From Rhodococcus qingshengii JCM 15477 (lineage in GTDB: Bacteria > Actinomycetota > Actinomycetes > Mycobacteriales > Mycobacteriaceae), in contig NZ_CP096563.1 of assembly GCF_023221595.1 (NCBI RefSeq), positions 3,987,501 to 4,051,500 of the forward strand: a stretch of 64,000 nt of DNA. Direction: 5' to 3'. Positions within the stretch are counted from its first letter, which is position 1; each line of letters opens with the position of its first letter. The notes under the pieces were generated by a model. The model had not been told where the DNA came from and did not search any database. It saw only the letters and a program-made list of their open reading frames with translations. The position numbers were made by a program, and so were the translations under genes. Below are positions 44,926-54,580 of this stretch, one piece after another.

Positions 44926-47235
44926 ATGACGCGCCAGGGCCCCTCGAAGGACATCGACGAATCGGATCTCGAAGTCACGCACCCCAAGGACTACGCCGCC
45001 GGAGTTCCGGCCGTTCTGGTGTCGCTGCAACGAGGAATCGAGCAGATGGGAGCCTTGCGGACCGCCCGAACGCTCACCAGACTCAACCAGCGACACGGCT
45101 TCGACTGCCCGGGGTGTGCGTGGCCGGAGACTCCCGGACATCGCAAGCCCGCCGAATTCTGCGAGAACGGAGCGAAGGCTGTTGCCGAGGAAGCAACGCT
45201 TCGCACCGTCACACCCGAATTCTTCGCGGAGCACTCGATCGCCGATCTCGAAGGCAAGACCGACTACTGGCTCGGACAGCAGGGGCGACTGACGCACCCG
45301 ATGGTCCTGACGCCGGGAGCAACCCATTACCGGCCGATCGACTGGGACGGCGCGTACGCACTGATCGCCGAACATCTGAACGGCCTCGCATCGCCGGACG
45401 AAGCGGTGTTCTACACCTCCGGTCGCACGTCCAACGAAGCCGCGTTTCTCTACCAGTTGATGATTCGCAGCTACGGCACCAACAACATGCCCGACTGTTC
45501 CAACATGTGTCACGAGTCGTCCGGAAGCGCACTGACCGAATCCATCGGCATCGGCAAAGGCTCGGTGACGGTTCCCGACCTCGAGAACGCCGATCTCATC
45601 CTCATCGCCGGACAGAACCCCGGCACCAACCACCCTCGAATGCTCTCGACGCTGGAGAAGGCAAAGAGCAACGGCGCCAAGATCATTGCCATCAATCCTC
45701 TGCCCGAGGCGGGATTGCGCAGGTTCAAGGATCCACAGAAGGTGTCCGGCGTGATCGGGCACGGAGTCGACATCGCGGACGAGTTCCTGCAGATCCGGCT
45801 GGGCGGCGACATGGCGCTGTTCCAAGGCCTGGGGAAGCTGCTGCTCGAGCAGGAAGATCGCGCTCCCGGGACGGTCGTCGACCGCGCTTTCGTCGACCGG
45901 TACTGCGCCGGTTGGGACGAATACGAGAAGCACATCCGCGCGGTCGATCTCGACACGGTACTCGAGGCAACGGGTCTGTCGATGGCACAGCTCGAGGAAA
46001 CGGCTGCCGCACTTGCCCGATCCGAGCGAACCGTCACCTGCTGGGCCATGGGGATCACTCAGCACACACACGGAGTCGCCACCATCGAAGAAGCAGTCAA
46101 CCTGCTGCTCATGCGTGGAATGATGGGCAAACCCGGTGCCGGCGTTTGTCCGGTGCGAGGACACTCCAATGTCCAGGGTGACCGCACGATGGGCATCTGG
46201 GAAAAGATGCCGGAAGAGTTCCTGGCCGCGCTCGATACCGAGTTCTCGATCTCGAGTCCCCGCAAGCACGGATGGGACACCGTCGACGCGATCCGCGCCA
46301 TGAACGCAGGCAAGGCAAGCTTCTTCATGGCGATGGGCGGCAACTTCATCCAGGCAAGCCCGGACACCGCAGCGACTGAAACAGCGTTGCGTCAATGCGA
46401 ACTCACCGTGCAGGTGTCCACCAAGCTGAACCGCAGTCACGTGGTCCACGGGCAGACCGCGATCATCCTCCCCACCCTCGGACGCACCGACCTCGACGTC
46501 CAAGCCGGCGGAAAGCAGCTTGTCTCCGTGGAGGATTCGATGTCCATGGTGCACCTGTCGCGCGGACGCCTCACACCGGTCAGCCCCTACCTGCGTAGCG
46601 AAGTCGCCATCATCTGCCAACTCGCCCGCGAACTACTCGGCAACGATCACTCCGTCCGCTGGTCGGCCTTCGAGGGCAACTACGATCTGATCCGCGATTC
46701 CATCTCACGGGTAGTGCCAGGCTGCGAAAACTACAACTCCCGCGTTCGAGAGCCAGACGGATTCCAACTCCCCCACCCGCCGCGTGACTCGCGTGAGTTC
46801 CGCACGCACACCGGCAAAGCCAACTTCGGCGTGAACGACCTGCACTGGATACCCACTCCGAGTGGGCGCCTGATTCTGCAGACGATGCGCAGCCACGACC
46901 AGTACAACACCACGATCTACGGCCTCGACGACAGATACCGCGGCATCAAGGGCGGACGCAAAGTCATCCTCGTCAACGCCGAAGACATCACCGCGCTCGG
47001 ATTCCGTGACGGCGATCTCGTCGACATCGTGTCCGAGTGGACAACACCCGACGGCACACTCGAAGAGCGTCGGGTCACGGAATTCCGCATCGTCTCCTAC
47101 GACACCCCGCGCGGCAATGCTGCGGCGTACTACCCCGAGACAAATCCGCTCGTTCCCCTCGAACACGTTGCAGCCAAGTCGAACACGCCGGTGTCGAAGG
47201 CCGTCACCGTTCGACTCGAAGCATCGGGCGCCTGA
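44926..47235 (+). CDS. FdhF/YdeP family molybdopterin oxidoreductase
   Basis: The 769-residue protein belongs to the molybdopterin enzymes related to formate dehydrogenase alpha subunit and E. coli YdeP. Features include [27 protein letters not shown] near residue 50, [45 protein letters not shown], and the C-terminal dinucleotide-binding domain with [21 protein letters not shown]. The N-terminus lacks the full four-cysteine [4Fe-4S] motif of catalytic FdhF. YdeP is linked to acid resistance; the reaction is unknown. fdhD, needed to sulfurate the cofactor, follows one base later. Start choice is uncertain (frame open to 44851). Confidence 0.92.
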   Translation: MTRQGPSKDIDESDLEVTHPKDYAAGVPAVLVSLQRGIEQMGALRTARTLTRLNQRHGFDCPGCAWPETPGHRKPAEFCENGAKAVAEEATLRTVTPEFFAEHSIADLEGKTDYWLGQQGRLTHPMVLTPGATHYRPIDWDGAYALIAEHLNGLASPDEAVFYTSGRTSNEAAFLYQLMIRSYGTNNMPDCSNMCHESSGSALTESIGIGKGSVTVPDLENADLILIAGQNPGTNHPRMLSTLEKAKSNGAKIIAINPLPEAGLRRFKDPQKVSGVIGHGVDIADEFLQIRLGGDMALFQGLGKLLLEQEDRAPGTVVDRAFVDRYCAGWDEYEKHIRAVDLDTVLEATGLSMAQLEETAAALARSERTVTCWAMGITQHTHGVATIEEAVNLLLMRGMMGKPGAGVCPVRGHSNVQGDRTMGIWEKMPEEFLAALDTEFSISSPRKHGWDTVDAIRAMNAGKASFFMAMGGNFIQASPDTAATETALRQCELTVQVSTKLNRSHVVHGQTAIILPTLGRTDLDVQAGGKQLVSVEDSMSMVHLSRGRLTPVSPYLRSEVAIICQLARELLGNDHSVRWSAFEGNYDLIRDSISRVVPGCENYNSRVREPDGFQLPHPPRDSREFRTHTGKANFGVNDLHWIPTPSGRLILQTMRSHDQYNTTIYGLDDRYRGIKGGRKVILVNAEDITALGFRDGDLVDIVSEWTTPDGTLEERRVTEFRIVSYDTPRGNAAAYYPETNPLVPLEHVAAKSNTPVSKAVTVRLEASGA

Positions 47236-47236
47236 G

Positions 47237-48106
47237 ATGGGACGAGTCACCGCACGAACACCGGTCGTTCGAATCTCGGGTGATCGGGTCGTCACGCGCC
47301 CCGACACGCTGGCCGTCGAGGAACCACTCGAAATGAGAGTTGGCGGTCAGGTGCTGGCAGTGACGATGCGGACCCCCGGCAACGACGTCGATCTCGTGCA
47401 CGGATTCCTTCTCAGCGAAGGTGTCATCGCCACCCGCGACGACGTGAGCGTCGTCCGCTACTGCGACGGCGTCGACGAATCCGGTGCGAACACGTACAAC
47501 GTCCTCGACATCGCTCTCGCTCCCGGAGTGCCGTTGCCCGACCACACCACCGACCGCAACACCGTCGTCAGTTCCGCGTGCGGAGTGTGCGGCAAGACCT
47601 CGCTCGACGCCGTCCGAACCACGACGCGACATCCGCTGGTCGGTGACACGACTTCCGTCACCTCGACCATCCTGTCGGCCATGCCGGTCACACTGCGGGA
47701 GAGCCAACGGATCTTCGAGCGCACCGGTGGCCTGCACGCGGCCGGATTGTTCACCGCCACCGGCGAACTCCTTGCACTGCGCGAGGATGTCGGCCGTCAC
47801 AACGCCGTCGACAAGGTGATCGGTTGGGCCATCACCGACGGCCGAGTGCCCCTCTACGACACGATCTTGATCGTCAGCGGGCGGGCGTCGTTCGAACTCG
47901 TCCAGAAGGCCGTCATGGCCGGCATTCCGATCCTCGGTGCTGTCTCCGCGCCGTCGTCGCTGGCCGTGGAACTAGCGCAGGAGTCCGGGCTGACTCTCGC
48001 CGGTTTCATCCGCGGCGATTCGATGAACGTCTACTCGCACCCGCACCGAGTCGAGGTCACGTCGAACTCGCACGCAACTGAGCCGACAGTCGCACAGCGG
48101 AGTTGA
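47237..48106 (+). CDS. fdhD: Formate dehydrogenase accessory sulfurtransferase FdhD
   Basis: The 289-residue protein transfers sulfur from a cysteine desulfurase to the molybdenum cofactor of formate-dehydrogenase-type enzymes. The redox or sulfur-carrying cysteines are in [15 protein letters not shown] near residue 112-126. Other family segments are [25 protein letters not shown] and [17 protein letters not shown]. It begins one base after the stop of the YdeP-type oxidoreductase gene, which it most likely serves. Its 3' end overlaps the dehydroshikimate dehydratase gene on the other strand by 50 bases. Confidence 0.96.
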   Translation: MGRVTARTPVVRISGDRVVTRPDTLAVEEPLEMRVGGQVLAVTMRTPGNDVDLVHGFLLSEGVIATRDDVSVVRYCDGVDESGANTYNVLDIALAPGVPLPDHTTDRNTVVSSACGVCGKTSLDAVRTTTRHPLVGDTTSVTSTILSAMPVTLRESQRIFERTGGLHAAGLFTATGELLALREDVGRHNAVDKVIGWAITDGRVPLYDTILIVSGRASFELVQKAVMAGIPILGAVSAPSSLAVELAQESGLTLAGFIRGDSMNVYSHPHRVEVTSNSHATEPTVAQRS

Positions 48107-49970
48107 CCTCCCCGTAGCCCTCGTATCCACCCACCCGCTGCACGACCTCGAAGAACAGGTCTCCCCCGACGGTCGGGGTGAACAGGTGGAAGAACTCGCC
48201 GTGAGCGTCCGCGTCGTAAAGAATTCCGGTGCTGCGCATCCGGTCGAGCAGTTCCGAATTCAGTCCGAAACGCGCGTCCAGATCGTCGTAGTAGTTCGGG
48301 GAAATGGGTAGCGGAGCAAATCCCCAGTCCTGCATGGACGCAGCGGCACCGAAGATGTTCTCACACGCGAAAGCGACGTGGCTGACGCCGCCGCGACGGA
48401 CCGTCGGCAGCCCACTTCGACTTCCCTCCACCATGTTCAGCGAGATGCGCAGGGTATGTCCGTCACCGCCTTGAACGAGCGTGAGCGCCTGGCTTCGCAT
48501 GAGGCCGACAGAATCGGTGACGTCCTGCCCCTCGTGTGGTTGCATCTCGAACACGGACCGCAGGAGCAGCATGATGCCGTCCCAGCTCTCGGCCGGAACC
48601 GCCAGTGCCACGTGGTCGATCCCGGTGAACACTGCGCCCTGTTCACGATTGCGCTCGGCGGGCAGCGGGTAGATCTCGAATGCCGATTCCCACGCTGCAG
48701 CGCTGCCGGGGCCACGAAGGTCGATCGATGTCGCATCGGTGACCTTCAGGCGTACGACGTCCGGTACCTCGGAGTTCTCGTCGCTCGACCCCGGCAACTG
48801 CACGCGCGTCGCCGGCACTTCGAGAGCCAGAGCGCGCTCTCCCCACACCTCGGGTTCGGTTGCCCGGATGCCGATCTGAGTGAGAACCGGTAGATCCGCA
48901 GGCAGCCCGGGCGCCGTCCACACCGTGCCCGCAGTCGCATCCACGGCAACGGTGAGCGGTCCGTGCCGCCACAACTGCAAATCGTGATCGTGGTGCCGTC
49001 CGACAAGATGAAAACCGACGCGGGAGAGCATCGAGTGCACCTGGTCCTGTTTCGCCGGACCCGCCGCGATTCGCAGAGACACGATTCCTTCGAGCGGTGT
49101 GCGCTCCGGGGCGGTGAACAGCGTGGGTCCACCGGCGGCAGGGTTCGCGGCGGCGACCTGTTCTTCCAGATGCAGGAGCGACCGATGAGCGTCGATTGCC
49201 GTCCGCTGGGTGTCGGCGCGGCGGAATACGTCGTTGAAGATCTCGAGCGACCACGGTCCGTCGTAACCGGTGGCGTAGACATGCTGAGCGAACGCATTGA
49301 GATCGAAGCTGCCCTGCCCCGGGAAGTTTCGGTGATGCCGGCTCCACTGGAGGATGTCCATCGCCAAGAACGGAGCGTCCGCCAACTGGAGGAAGAAGAT
49401 CTTCTCGCCGGGAATCTCGCGAATTCCGGCGGGATCGTCACCGCGCGAGAGGATGTGAAAGCTGTCCAGACAGGTACCGAGCGAAGGATGGTCGACGCCC
49501 TCGACGATCTTCCACGCATGGCCGTACGTGTTGACGTGGGCACCCCACGCGAGCGCCTCATAGGCAACCTTCTTGCCGTGCTCGGACGCCAGTTCGGCGA
49601 GAGCTCCGAATTGCTCTGTCAACTGACCGTCATCGTGACTTGCGGTCGGCAGGGGCGAGGAGCACACCAGGAGCGTCTCGCACCCCAGTTGATCCATGAG
49701 CTCGAATTTGCGTTGCACTCGAACAAGATTCCGAGCAAATTGGGCCTCGTCCACCGTGTCGAAGTCACGGAACGGCTGATACAGATCGAGGGTCAAGCCC
49801 AGATCCGCAGCCCTCGTTCGTAATTCCTTCGGGGACCACGGCGAAGCAACAAAATCCGGCTCGAACACCTCGAAGCCGTCGAAGCCGGCAGCAGCGATGG
49901 CGTCGAGCTTCTCCTCGAGAGTGCCACTGAGCGATACCGTCGCGATCGACGTCCGGACCGGGGCACTCAC
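48057..49970 (-). CDS. qsuB: 3-dehydroshikimate dehydratase with C-terminal HPPD-like domain (QsuB type)
   Basis: The 637-residue two-domain protein has an N-terminal xylose-isomerase-like TIM barrel (about 1-285; [49 protein letters not shown]). The C-terminal half resembles 4-hydroxyphenylpyruvate dioxygenase, with VOC metal-site segments [16 protein letters not shown] and [13 protein letters not shown]. Fusions of this kind are known in Corynebacterium QsuB, where the barrel dehydrates 3-dehydroshikimate to protocatechuate. Genes for the two preceding steps lie directly upstream (aroE-like with a four-base overlap, then dehydroquinase), so this operon degrades quinate/shikimate to protocatechuate. 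The role of the HPPD-like domain is unclear. Confidence 0.92.
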   Translation of the reverse strand: MSAPVRTSIATVSLSGTLEEKLDAIAAAGFDGFEVFEPDFVASPWSPKELRTRAADLGLTLDLYQPFRDFDTVDEAQFARNLVRVQRKFELMDQLGCETLLVCSSPLPTASHDDGQLTEQFGALAELASEHGKKVAYEALAWGAHVNTYGHAWKIVEGVDHPSLGTCLDSFHILSRGDDPAGIREIPGEKIFFLQLADAPFLAMDILQWSRHHRNFPGQGSFDLNAFAQHVYATGYDGPWSLEIFNDVFRRADTQRTAIDAHRSLLHLEEQVAAANPAAGGPTLFTAPERTPLEGIVSLRIAAGPAKQDQVHSMLSRVGFHLVGRHHDHDLQLWRHGPLTVAVDATAGTVWTAPGLPADLPVLTQIGIRATEPEVWGERALALEVPATRVQLPGSSDENSEVPDVVRLKVTDATSIDLRGPGSAAAWESAFEIYPLPAERNREQGAVFTGIDHVALAVPAESWDGIMLLLRSVFEMQPHEGQDVTDSVGLMRSQALTLVQGGDGHTLRISLNMVEGSRSGLPTVRRGGVSHVAFACENIFGAAASMQDWGFAPLPISPNYYDDLDARFGLNSELLDRMRSTGILYDADAHGEFFHLFTPTVGGDLFFEVVQRVGGYEGYGEVNSAVRLSAQLRASST

Positions 49971-50845
49971 AGCGCTGCCGCAGTCTGTTCGCCGTGTACA
50001 AGTTCCGTCATGTGCGCGAGCATGCGCTTACTGTCGGGCTCGATGCCCGTGAAGATCCGGAACGCGTCGACGGCCTGGAAGACAGTCATTCCGCCTCCGC
50101 TGAGCGTCGGGGCTCCGATCAACCTTGCCTGACGCAACAGTTCGGTTTCGAGTGGACGGTAGACGATTTCGGCCACCCACAGATCAGGGCGAAGCAGATC
50201 TGGCGAGAACGCCATTCCGGGATGAGCCGCCATTCCCATCGGCGTCGCGTGGATCAATCCGTTTGCCTTGCCGAGCACTTCGGCGAGGTCGCTCGTATGC
50301 CGCGCCTCGACAACCTGCGCCGGAAACTGCTGCGCGAAGGTTTGTGCAAGTTCCTGCGCGCGAGGCAGGCTCGAATCGACCAACGTCAGTGTCCCGACGC
50401 CACGGGTGAGCGCGGCATAGGCAACCGCCGCACCGGCTCCGCCGGCACCGAGCTGCACGACACGATCGAGCTGTGCTCCGGGAAGTCCGTCGTCGAAATT
50501 TCGGCCGAAGCCCGACCAATCGGTGTTGTGTCCGATCGCCTTGCCGGAGTCGAAGAGGACCGTGTTCACCGCGCCGAGCCGGCTCGCATCGGGCGAGAGC
50601 TCGTCGAGGTGCTCGATCACCAACTGCTTGCACGGGTGAGTGATGTTGAGGCCGCGGAACCCGAAACGTCGTGCATAGGTAAGAAGTTCACCGATGTCCG
50701 ACGGCGCCATGCCCATCACGTCGAGATCGAGGATGCGGTAGACGTACGGAAGACCCTGTCTGCGCCCTTCTTCCTCGTGCATGATCGGAGTCAAAGAGGC
50801 TCCGATTCCGGTGCCGATCAGACCGCAGAGCATCGAATCGCTCAT
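49967..50845 (-). CDS. qsuD: Quinate/shikimate dehydrogenase (QsuD type)
   Basis: The 292-residue AroE-fold enzyme begins MLCGLIGTGIGASLTPIMHEEEGRRQGLPYVYRILDLD, as in the catabolic quinate/shikimate dehydrogenases. The catalytic Lys is in NITHPCKQLVIEHLDELS, AVNTVLFDSGKAIGHNTDWSGFGRNF follows, and the dinucleotide motif is VVQLGAGGAGAAVAYAAL. A biosynthetic NADP enzyme would usually show a basic NRT-like loop after the first Rossmann strand; here VDSSLPRA with Asp suggests NAD use. It lies between the dehydroquinase and dehydroshikimate dehydratase genes, supporting a catabolic role. It overlaps both neighbours by one to four bases. Confidence 0.9.
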   Translation of the reverse strand: MSDSMLCGLIGTGIGASLTPIMHEEEGRRQGLPYVYRILDLDVMGMAPSDIGELLTYARRFGFRGLNITHPCKQLVIEHLDELSPDASRLGAVNTVLFDSGKAIGHNTDWSGFGRNFDDGLPGAQLDRVVQLGAGGAGAAVAYAALTRGVGTLTLVDSSLPRAQELAQTFAQQFPAQVVEARHTSDLAEVLGKANGLIHATPMGMAAHPGMAFSPDLLRPDLWVAEIVYRPLETELLRQARLIGAPTLSGGGMTVFQAVDAFRIFTGIEPDSKRMLAHMTELVHGEQTAAAL

Positions 50846-51303
50846 CAGTTCTTCCCTTCTCGGATGCAGACGAATTCGACTGCGGCGCTGTATCCGTCGA
50901 TTCCCAATCCACAGATGACGGCGTCGGCGATGCCGGAGACATACGAGTGGTGACGGAATTCTTCGCGACTGTGGATGTTGCTGATGTGCACCTCCACGAC
51001 GGGGGCATCGAGTGTGACCAGAGCGTCACGCAACGCAACGGAGGTATGCGAGTACCCACCGGGATTGATGACGATGCCCGCGACTCTTCCCCTGGCCTCG
51101 TGGATCCAATCGATCAGTTGGCCCTCGTGGTTCGACTGCCTTGCCTCGACCACCGCTCCGAACTTCGCGGCCGCCGCTTCACAGCGGGAAACGACGTCGT
51201 CCAGCGTGTCTCTCCCGTAGAACTCCGGTTGGCGCTGGCCCAACAAATTCAAGTTGGGCCCGTTGAGGACCAGGACCGGTAGAGATGAAGTCATCAGGGG
51301 CAC
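50845..51303 (-). CDS. aroQ: Type II 3-dehydroquinate dehydratase
   Basis: The 152-residue enzyme converts 3-dehydroquinate to 3-dehydroshikimate. It has [24 protein letters not shown] (catalytic Arg and Tyr of the mobile loop), [14 protein letters not shown] and [17 protein letters not shown], then [20 protein letters not shown] with the catalytic His. It is the first gene of the aroQ-qsuD-qsuB operon, comparable to qsuC of Corynebacterium. A palindromic operator lies 30-50 bases upstream, shared with the divergent tetR gene. A housekeeping aroQ in an aro cluster elsewhere in the genome would be expected. Confidence 0.95.
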   Translation of the reverse strand: MPLMTSSLPVLVLNGPNLNLLGQRQPEFYGRDTLDDVVSRCEAAAAKFGAVVEARQSNHEGQLIDWIHEARGRVAGIVINPGGYSHTSVALRDALVTLDAPVVEVHISNIHSREEFRHHSYVSGIADAVICGLGIDGYSAAVEFVCIREGKN

Positions 51304-51332
51304 CTCGGGGTTGACGCTCGAAACTAATGTAC

Positions 51333-51353
51333 GAACTAGTGAGTTAGTTCACT
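51333..51353. promoter_or_regulatory. Operator-like palindromes between aroQ and tetR
   Basis: GAACTA-GTGAGT-TAGTTC (51333-51350) is a 6+6+6 inverted repeat of the kind bound by TetR regulators. Overlapping it, GTGA-GTTAGT-TCAC (51339-51352) matches the core of a CRP/GlxR site. Both lie between divergent genes, so autoregulation by the TetR protein and carbon control by a GlxR-like protein are both plausible. Confidence 0.55.
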
Positions 51354-51421
51354 GGACGTTACTCCCCCGACGCGGACTCGACAAGCAAAGTCGACAAACT
51401 GCTGACAGATAGAGTGAGCAC

Positions 51422-52096
51422 ATGGTTTCCGAGCAGTCAGTGAACTCCGTGGTGTCGAAGCCGGAGAAACGACGCCGAAACAGCGATCTGACCAGGGTGA
51501 ACATCATCGCCGTCGCCACCGAGGAGTTTGCCGACAAAGGCTTTGCCGGCGCCCGAGTGGACGAGATCGCAACCAAGACTCACACCACCAAGCGCATGAT
51601 CTACTACTACTTCACCGACAAGGAAGGGCTGTACAAGTCCGTCCTCGAACACGCGTACAGCGTCATTCGTGCGCAGGAACGTGAACTCGACCTCGAGGGA
51701 TTGAAACCCACGGCAGCAGTCCGCGCCTTGGCCGAACTCACCTTCGACCACCACGAACAACACCCGAACTTCATTCGGCTGGTAGCCAACGAGAACATGC
51801 TCCGCGGTGAGCACATCGAGAAATCCGAGCTACTCAGCGGTCTCGGCGCCCCCGCCGCCGACCTGGTCTCGCAGATCCTCCACGACGGACAGCAGTCGGG
51901 AGCATTCCGCTCCGACGTAGATGCTCTCGATATTCACATGTTGATCAGCAGTTACTGCGTCTTTCGTATCGCCAATCGTTACACCTTCAAAGCGCTCTTC
52001 GACCGCGACCTGACCGACTCGACGCATCGTGAGCATCTTCGAACCATGCTCGGCGACATGGTTGTTGCCTTCCTGACCTCGAAGGCGCCGTCCTGA
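51422..52096 (+). CDS. TetR family transcriptional regulator
   Basis: The 224-residue regulator has an N-terminal helix-turn-helix (IIAVATEEFADKGFAGARVDEIATKTHTTKRMIYYYFTDKEGLYKSVLEHAY, about 30-80). An all-helical ligand domain follows, similar to the C-terminal TetR_C domain of the RutR/AcrR-like type. It is divergent from aroQ-qsuD-qsuB and upstream of the GH3 and MHS transporter genes, so it is the likely local controller of quinate/shikimate or aromatic glucoside use. The 118-base divergent region carries a palindrome. Confidence 0.92.
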   Translation: MVSEQSVNSVVSKPEKRRRNSDLTRVNIIAVATEEFADKGFAGARVDEIATKTHTTKRMIYYYFTDKEGLYKSVLEHAYSVIRAQERELDLEGLKPTAAVRALAELTFDHHEQHPNFIRLVANENMLRGEHIEKSELLSGLGAPAADLVSQILHDGQQSGAFRSDVDALDIHMLISSYCVFRIANRYTFKALFDRDLTDSTHREHLRTMLGDMVVAFLTSKAPS

Positions 52097-52130
52097 CCCA
52101 CCCCGAAGTCCGAAAAATCCCCCTACGGTG

Positions 52131-52145
52131 GTGAGTGGAACTCAC
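52131..52145. promoter_or_regulatory. Operator-like inverted repeat before the GH3 gene
   Basis: GTGAGT-GGA-ACTCAC is a perfect 6+3+6 inverted repeat 23 bases before the GH3 start. It shares the GTGAGT hexamer with the palindrome at 51333-51353, so one regulator might bind both. An outer GGTGG/CCACC pairing makes a hairpin in RNA an alternative reading. Confidence 0.4.
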
Positions 52146-52167
52146 AGCTGCCACCGGGAGGAATGAC

Positions 52168-54390
52168 GTGACCGAGAATTACGTAGACGGGCTTTCACTC
52201 GAGGAGAAGGCGTCGTTGACGTCGGGCTCGGATTTCTGGCACAGCCAGTCCGTTCCCGGAATCGAATCGATACTCCTGACCGACGGTCCGCACGGAGTCC
52301 GGAAACAACCCGAGGGCGGCGACGCACTCGGACTCGGCCACAGCATTCCAGCGACATGTTTCCCACCGGCGGTCGGGTTGGGCTCGTCGTGGAACCTCGA
52401 CCTCATCCGCCAGGTCGGTGAGGCTCTGGGCGACGAGGCCAAAGCCGAACAGGTCTCGGTCCTCCTCGGCCCAGGCATCAACATCAAACGATCACCCTTG
52501 TGTGGCAGGAATTTCGAATACGTCTCCGAGGACCCATTCCTCTCCGGCCGCGTCGCGGCAGCGCTGATCACCGGCATCCAGTCTCGCGGCGTCGGAACCT
52601 CGCTCAAGCACTTCGCTGCCAACAACCAAGAACACGACCGGATGAGAGTCAGTGCCGACGTCGACGAACGGACGCTGCGCGAGATCTATCTGGCCGGCTT
52701 CGAATACGCCGTCAAGACCGCGGCCCCGACGACGGTCATGTGCTCGTACAACAAGATCAACGGTGTGTACTCGAGCCAGAACCATTGGCTGCTCACCGAG
52801 GTACTCCGCGAACAGTGGGGCTTCGACGGCCTCGTCGTTTCGGACTGGGGAGCGGTCAACGACCGCGTGGCGGCACTCGCCGCGGGCCTCGACCTGGAAA
52901 TGCCGCCGACCGGAACCGATACCCAGATCGTCGACGCCGTGCGCGGCGGCGACCTGGACGAATCAGTGCTCACCACTGCCGCCGAGCGCCTGGCGACGCT
53001 GGTGGCACGCACCGCCGCCGCGCGCACCGAAGGCCACACGTACGACGTCGAGCGTCACCACGAACTGGCACGGACCGCTGCAGCGGAGTCCGCTGTCTTG
53101 CTGGCCAACGACGGAGAACTACTGCCGCTGACCCCCGGCGGGCAAACCGTCGCGGTGATCGGCGAATTCGCGTGCAGCCCGCGGTACCAGGGAGCCGGCA
53201 GTTCACAGGTGGTCCCGACCAAGCTCGACAATGCCTTGGACGCGATCCTCGACCGCGAAGGCGCCGACCGCGTCACTTTCGCACCGGGCTTCACCTTCGA
53301 CGGCATTCCGGACGACGACATGGTCACCGAGGCTGTCGACGCCGCACGCCGCGCCGACGTCGCGGTGCTGTTCCTCGGACTACCGTCCGCCACGGAATCC
53401 GAAGGATTCGACCGAACCGACATCGAACTGCCGGCTGACCAGATCGCCCTGCTGGAAGCGGTCCACGGCGCGAACCCGAACACGGTCGTCGTGCTCGCCA
53501 ACGGCGGCGTGGTTTCGATCGAGCCTTGGAAGGATCATGCCGCCGCAATCCTCGAGGGCTGGCTACTCGGCCAGGCGGGCGGCTCGGCGATTGCCGATCT
53601 TCTGTTCGGCATCACGAATCCGTCCGGCCGCCTGACGGAGACCATTCCGCTTCGCCTCCAAGACAATCCGTCGTATCTGCATTTCCCGGGATCACAGCAG
53701 CACGTCCGCTACGGCGAAGGCCTGTACGTGGGATACCGCTACTACGACTCCGCGCTGCGCGAAGTGGCGTACCCGTTCGGGTTCGGGCTGAGCTACACCA
53801 CCTTCGACATCACCGATACCTCCGTCGAGGCCGGTGAGAACTCCGCCGAAGTGACCGTCACCGTGCGCAACAGCGGCGACCGATCGGGCAGCACCGTCGT
53901 TCAGGTCTACGTCCACGACGCCTCGGCAAGCATCGATCGACCCGCGCAGGAATTGAAGGGCTTCGCCAAGGTCCACCTCGACCCCGACGAATCCGCGACT
54001 GTGACCATCACGCTCGACAGCAGGGCATTTGCCTATTGGTCTGTCACGGAAAAGGACTGGGCGATCGAGGCCGGCGACTACGAGATCCGCGTCGGCTTCT
54101 CGTCTCGGGACATCGCAACCACCGACACGATCACCCTGGCCGGGAACGTCGGCGTCGGCACGCTCGACGCCATGTCGACCATCGGCGAATGGCTCGCCCA
54201 TCCCGTCGGCAGCGCAGTTCTCGGCGCCGCCATGGCTGCCGCAGCGGGCGACGGTGCACAGGCGGTCAGCCCCGAGATGATGGCACTCGCAGGCTCGATG
54301 CCGCTCGGAAAACTCGCCACCTTCGGCCTCGGGATCACCGAGGAACAGGTGGAGCAGTTGGTGGCGGCCGCAGCACAGCCGGCCTCCTAA
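52168..54390 (+). CDS. Glycoside hydrolase family 3 protein (beta-glucosidase type)
   Basis: The 740-residue product from the GTG at 52168 has a GGGAGGA ribosome site at ideal distance. The GH3 N-terminal barrel shows TDGPHGVRKQ, the nucleophile Asp226 in GLVVSDWGAVNDR, and KHFAANNQEHDRM. The second domain begins near residue 290, and a C-terminal fibronectin III-like domain (YPFGFGLSYTTFDITDT onward) is present. The last 75 residues or so are Ala-rich and unusual for GH3. No signal peptide is visible, so it probably cleaves imported glycosides in the cytoplasm. It is between tetR and an MHS transporter gene next to quinate/shikimate catabolism. Confidence 0.93.
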   Translation: MTENYVDGLSLEEKASLTSGSDFWHSQSVPGIESILLTDGPHGVRKQPEGGDALGLGHSIPATCFPPAVGLGSSWNLDLIRQVGEALGDEAKAEQVSVLLGPGINIKRSPLCGRNFEYVSEDPFLSGRVAAALITGIQSRGVGTSLKHFAANNQEHDRMRVSADVDERTLREIYLAGFEYAVKTAAPTTVMCSYNKINGVYSSQNHWLLTEVLREQWGFDGLVVSDWGAVNDRVAALAAGLDLEMPPTGTDTQIVDAVRGGDLDESVLTTAAERLATLVARTAAARTEGHTYDVERHHELARTAAAESAVLLANDGELLPLTPGGQTVAVIGEFACSPRYQGAGSSQVVPTKLDNALDAILDREGADRVTFAPGFTFDGIPDDDMVTEAVDAARRADVAVLFLGLPSATESEGFDRTDIELPADQIALLEAVHGANPNTVVVLANGGVVSIEPWKDHAAAILEGWLLGQAGGSAIADLLFGITNPSGRLTETIPLRLQDNPSYLHFPGSQQHVRYGEGLYVGYRYYDSALREVAYPFGFGLSYTTFDITDTSVEAGENSAEVTVTVRNSGDRSGSTVVQVYVHDASASIDRPAQELKGFAKVHLDPDESATVTITLDSRAFAYWSVTEKDWAIEAGDYEIRVGFSSRDIATTDTITLAGNVGVGTLDAMSTIGEWLAHPVGSAVLGAAMAAAAGDGAQAVSPEMMALAGSMPLGKLATFGLGITEEQVEQLVAAAAQPAS

Positions 54391-54580
54391 CTCTCTGAAC
54401 TGCGGTTTCGACGAGCAGCGTGACCGCCAGTAGATTTTTATGAACTATTTGGTTAATAATCTTGTGTAGTTGCTGTGGCGTCGGTTACATTCCTTGTATC
54501 GCTCTCCGCACAGACGTTCTTTATACGAACACAATCGGCGGATGTAGAGCCTCCACGACGCTTCCACCCAGGAGATGAGC
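54391..54580 (+). promoter_or_regulatory. AT-rich promoter region of the second MHS transporter
   Basis: This 190-base gap is markedly AT-richer than its surroundings around 54430-54475. It contains GAACTA (54442-54447), the half-site of the palindrome at 51333, followed after six bases by TAATAA. A TTGTGT hexamer (54463-54468) and TACATT hexamer 18 bases later form a candidate promoter. An inverted repeat GTTC-N7-GAAC lies further downstream near 54524-54538. Confidence 0.35.

Noticed and set aside
44869..46620. 583-residue open frame on the minus strand opposite the YdeP-type gene
   Set aside because: The plus strand carries a full molybdopterin oxidoreductase; the shadow has no family features.
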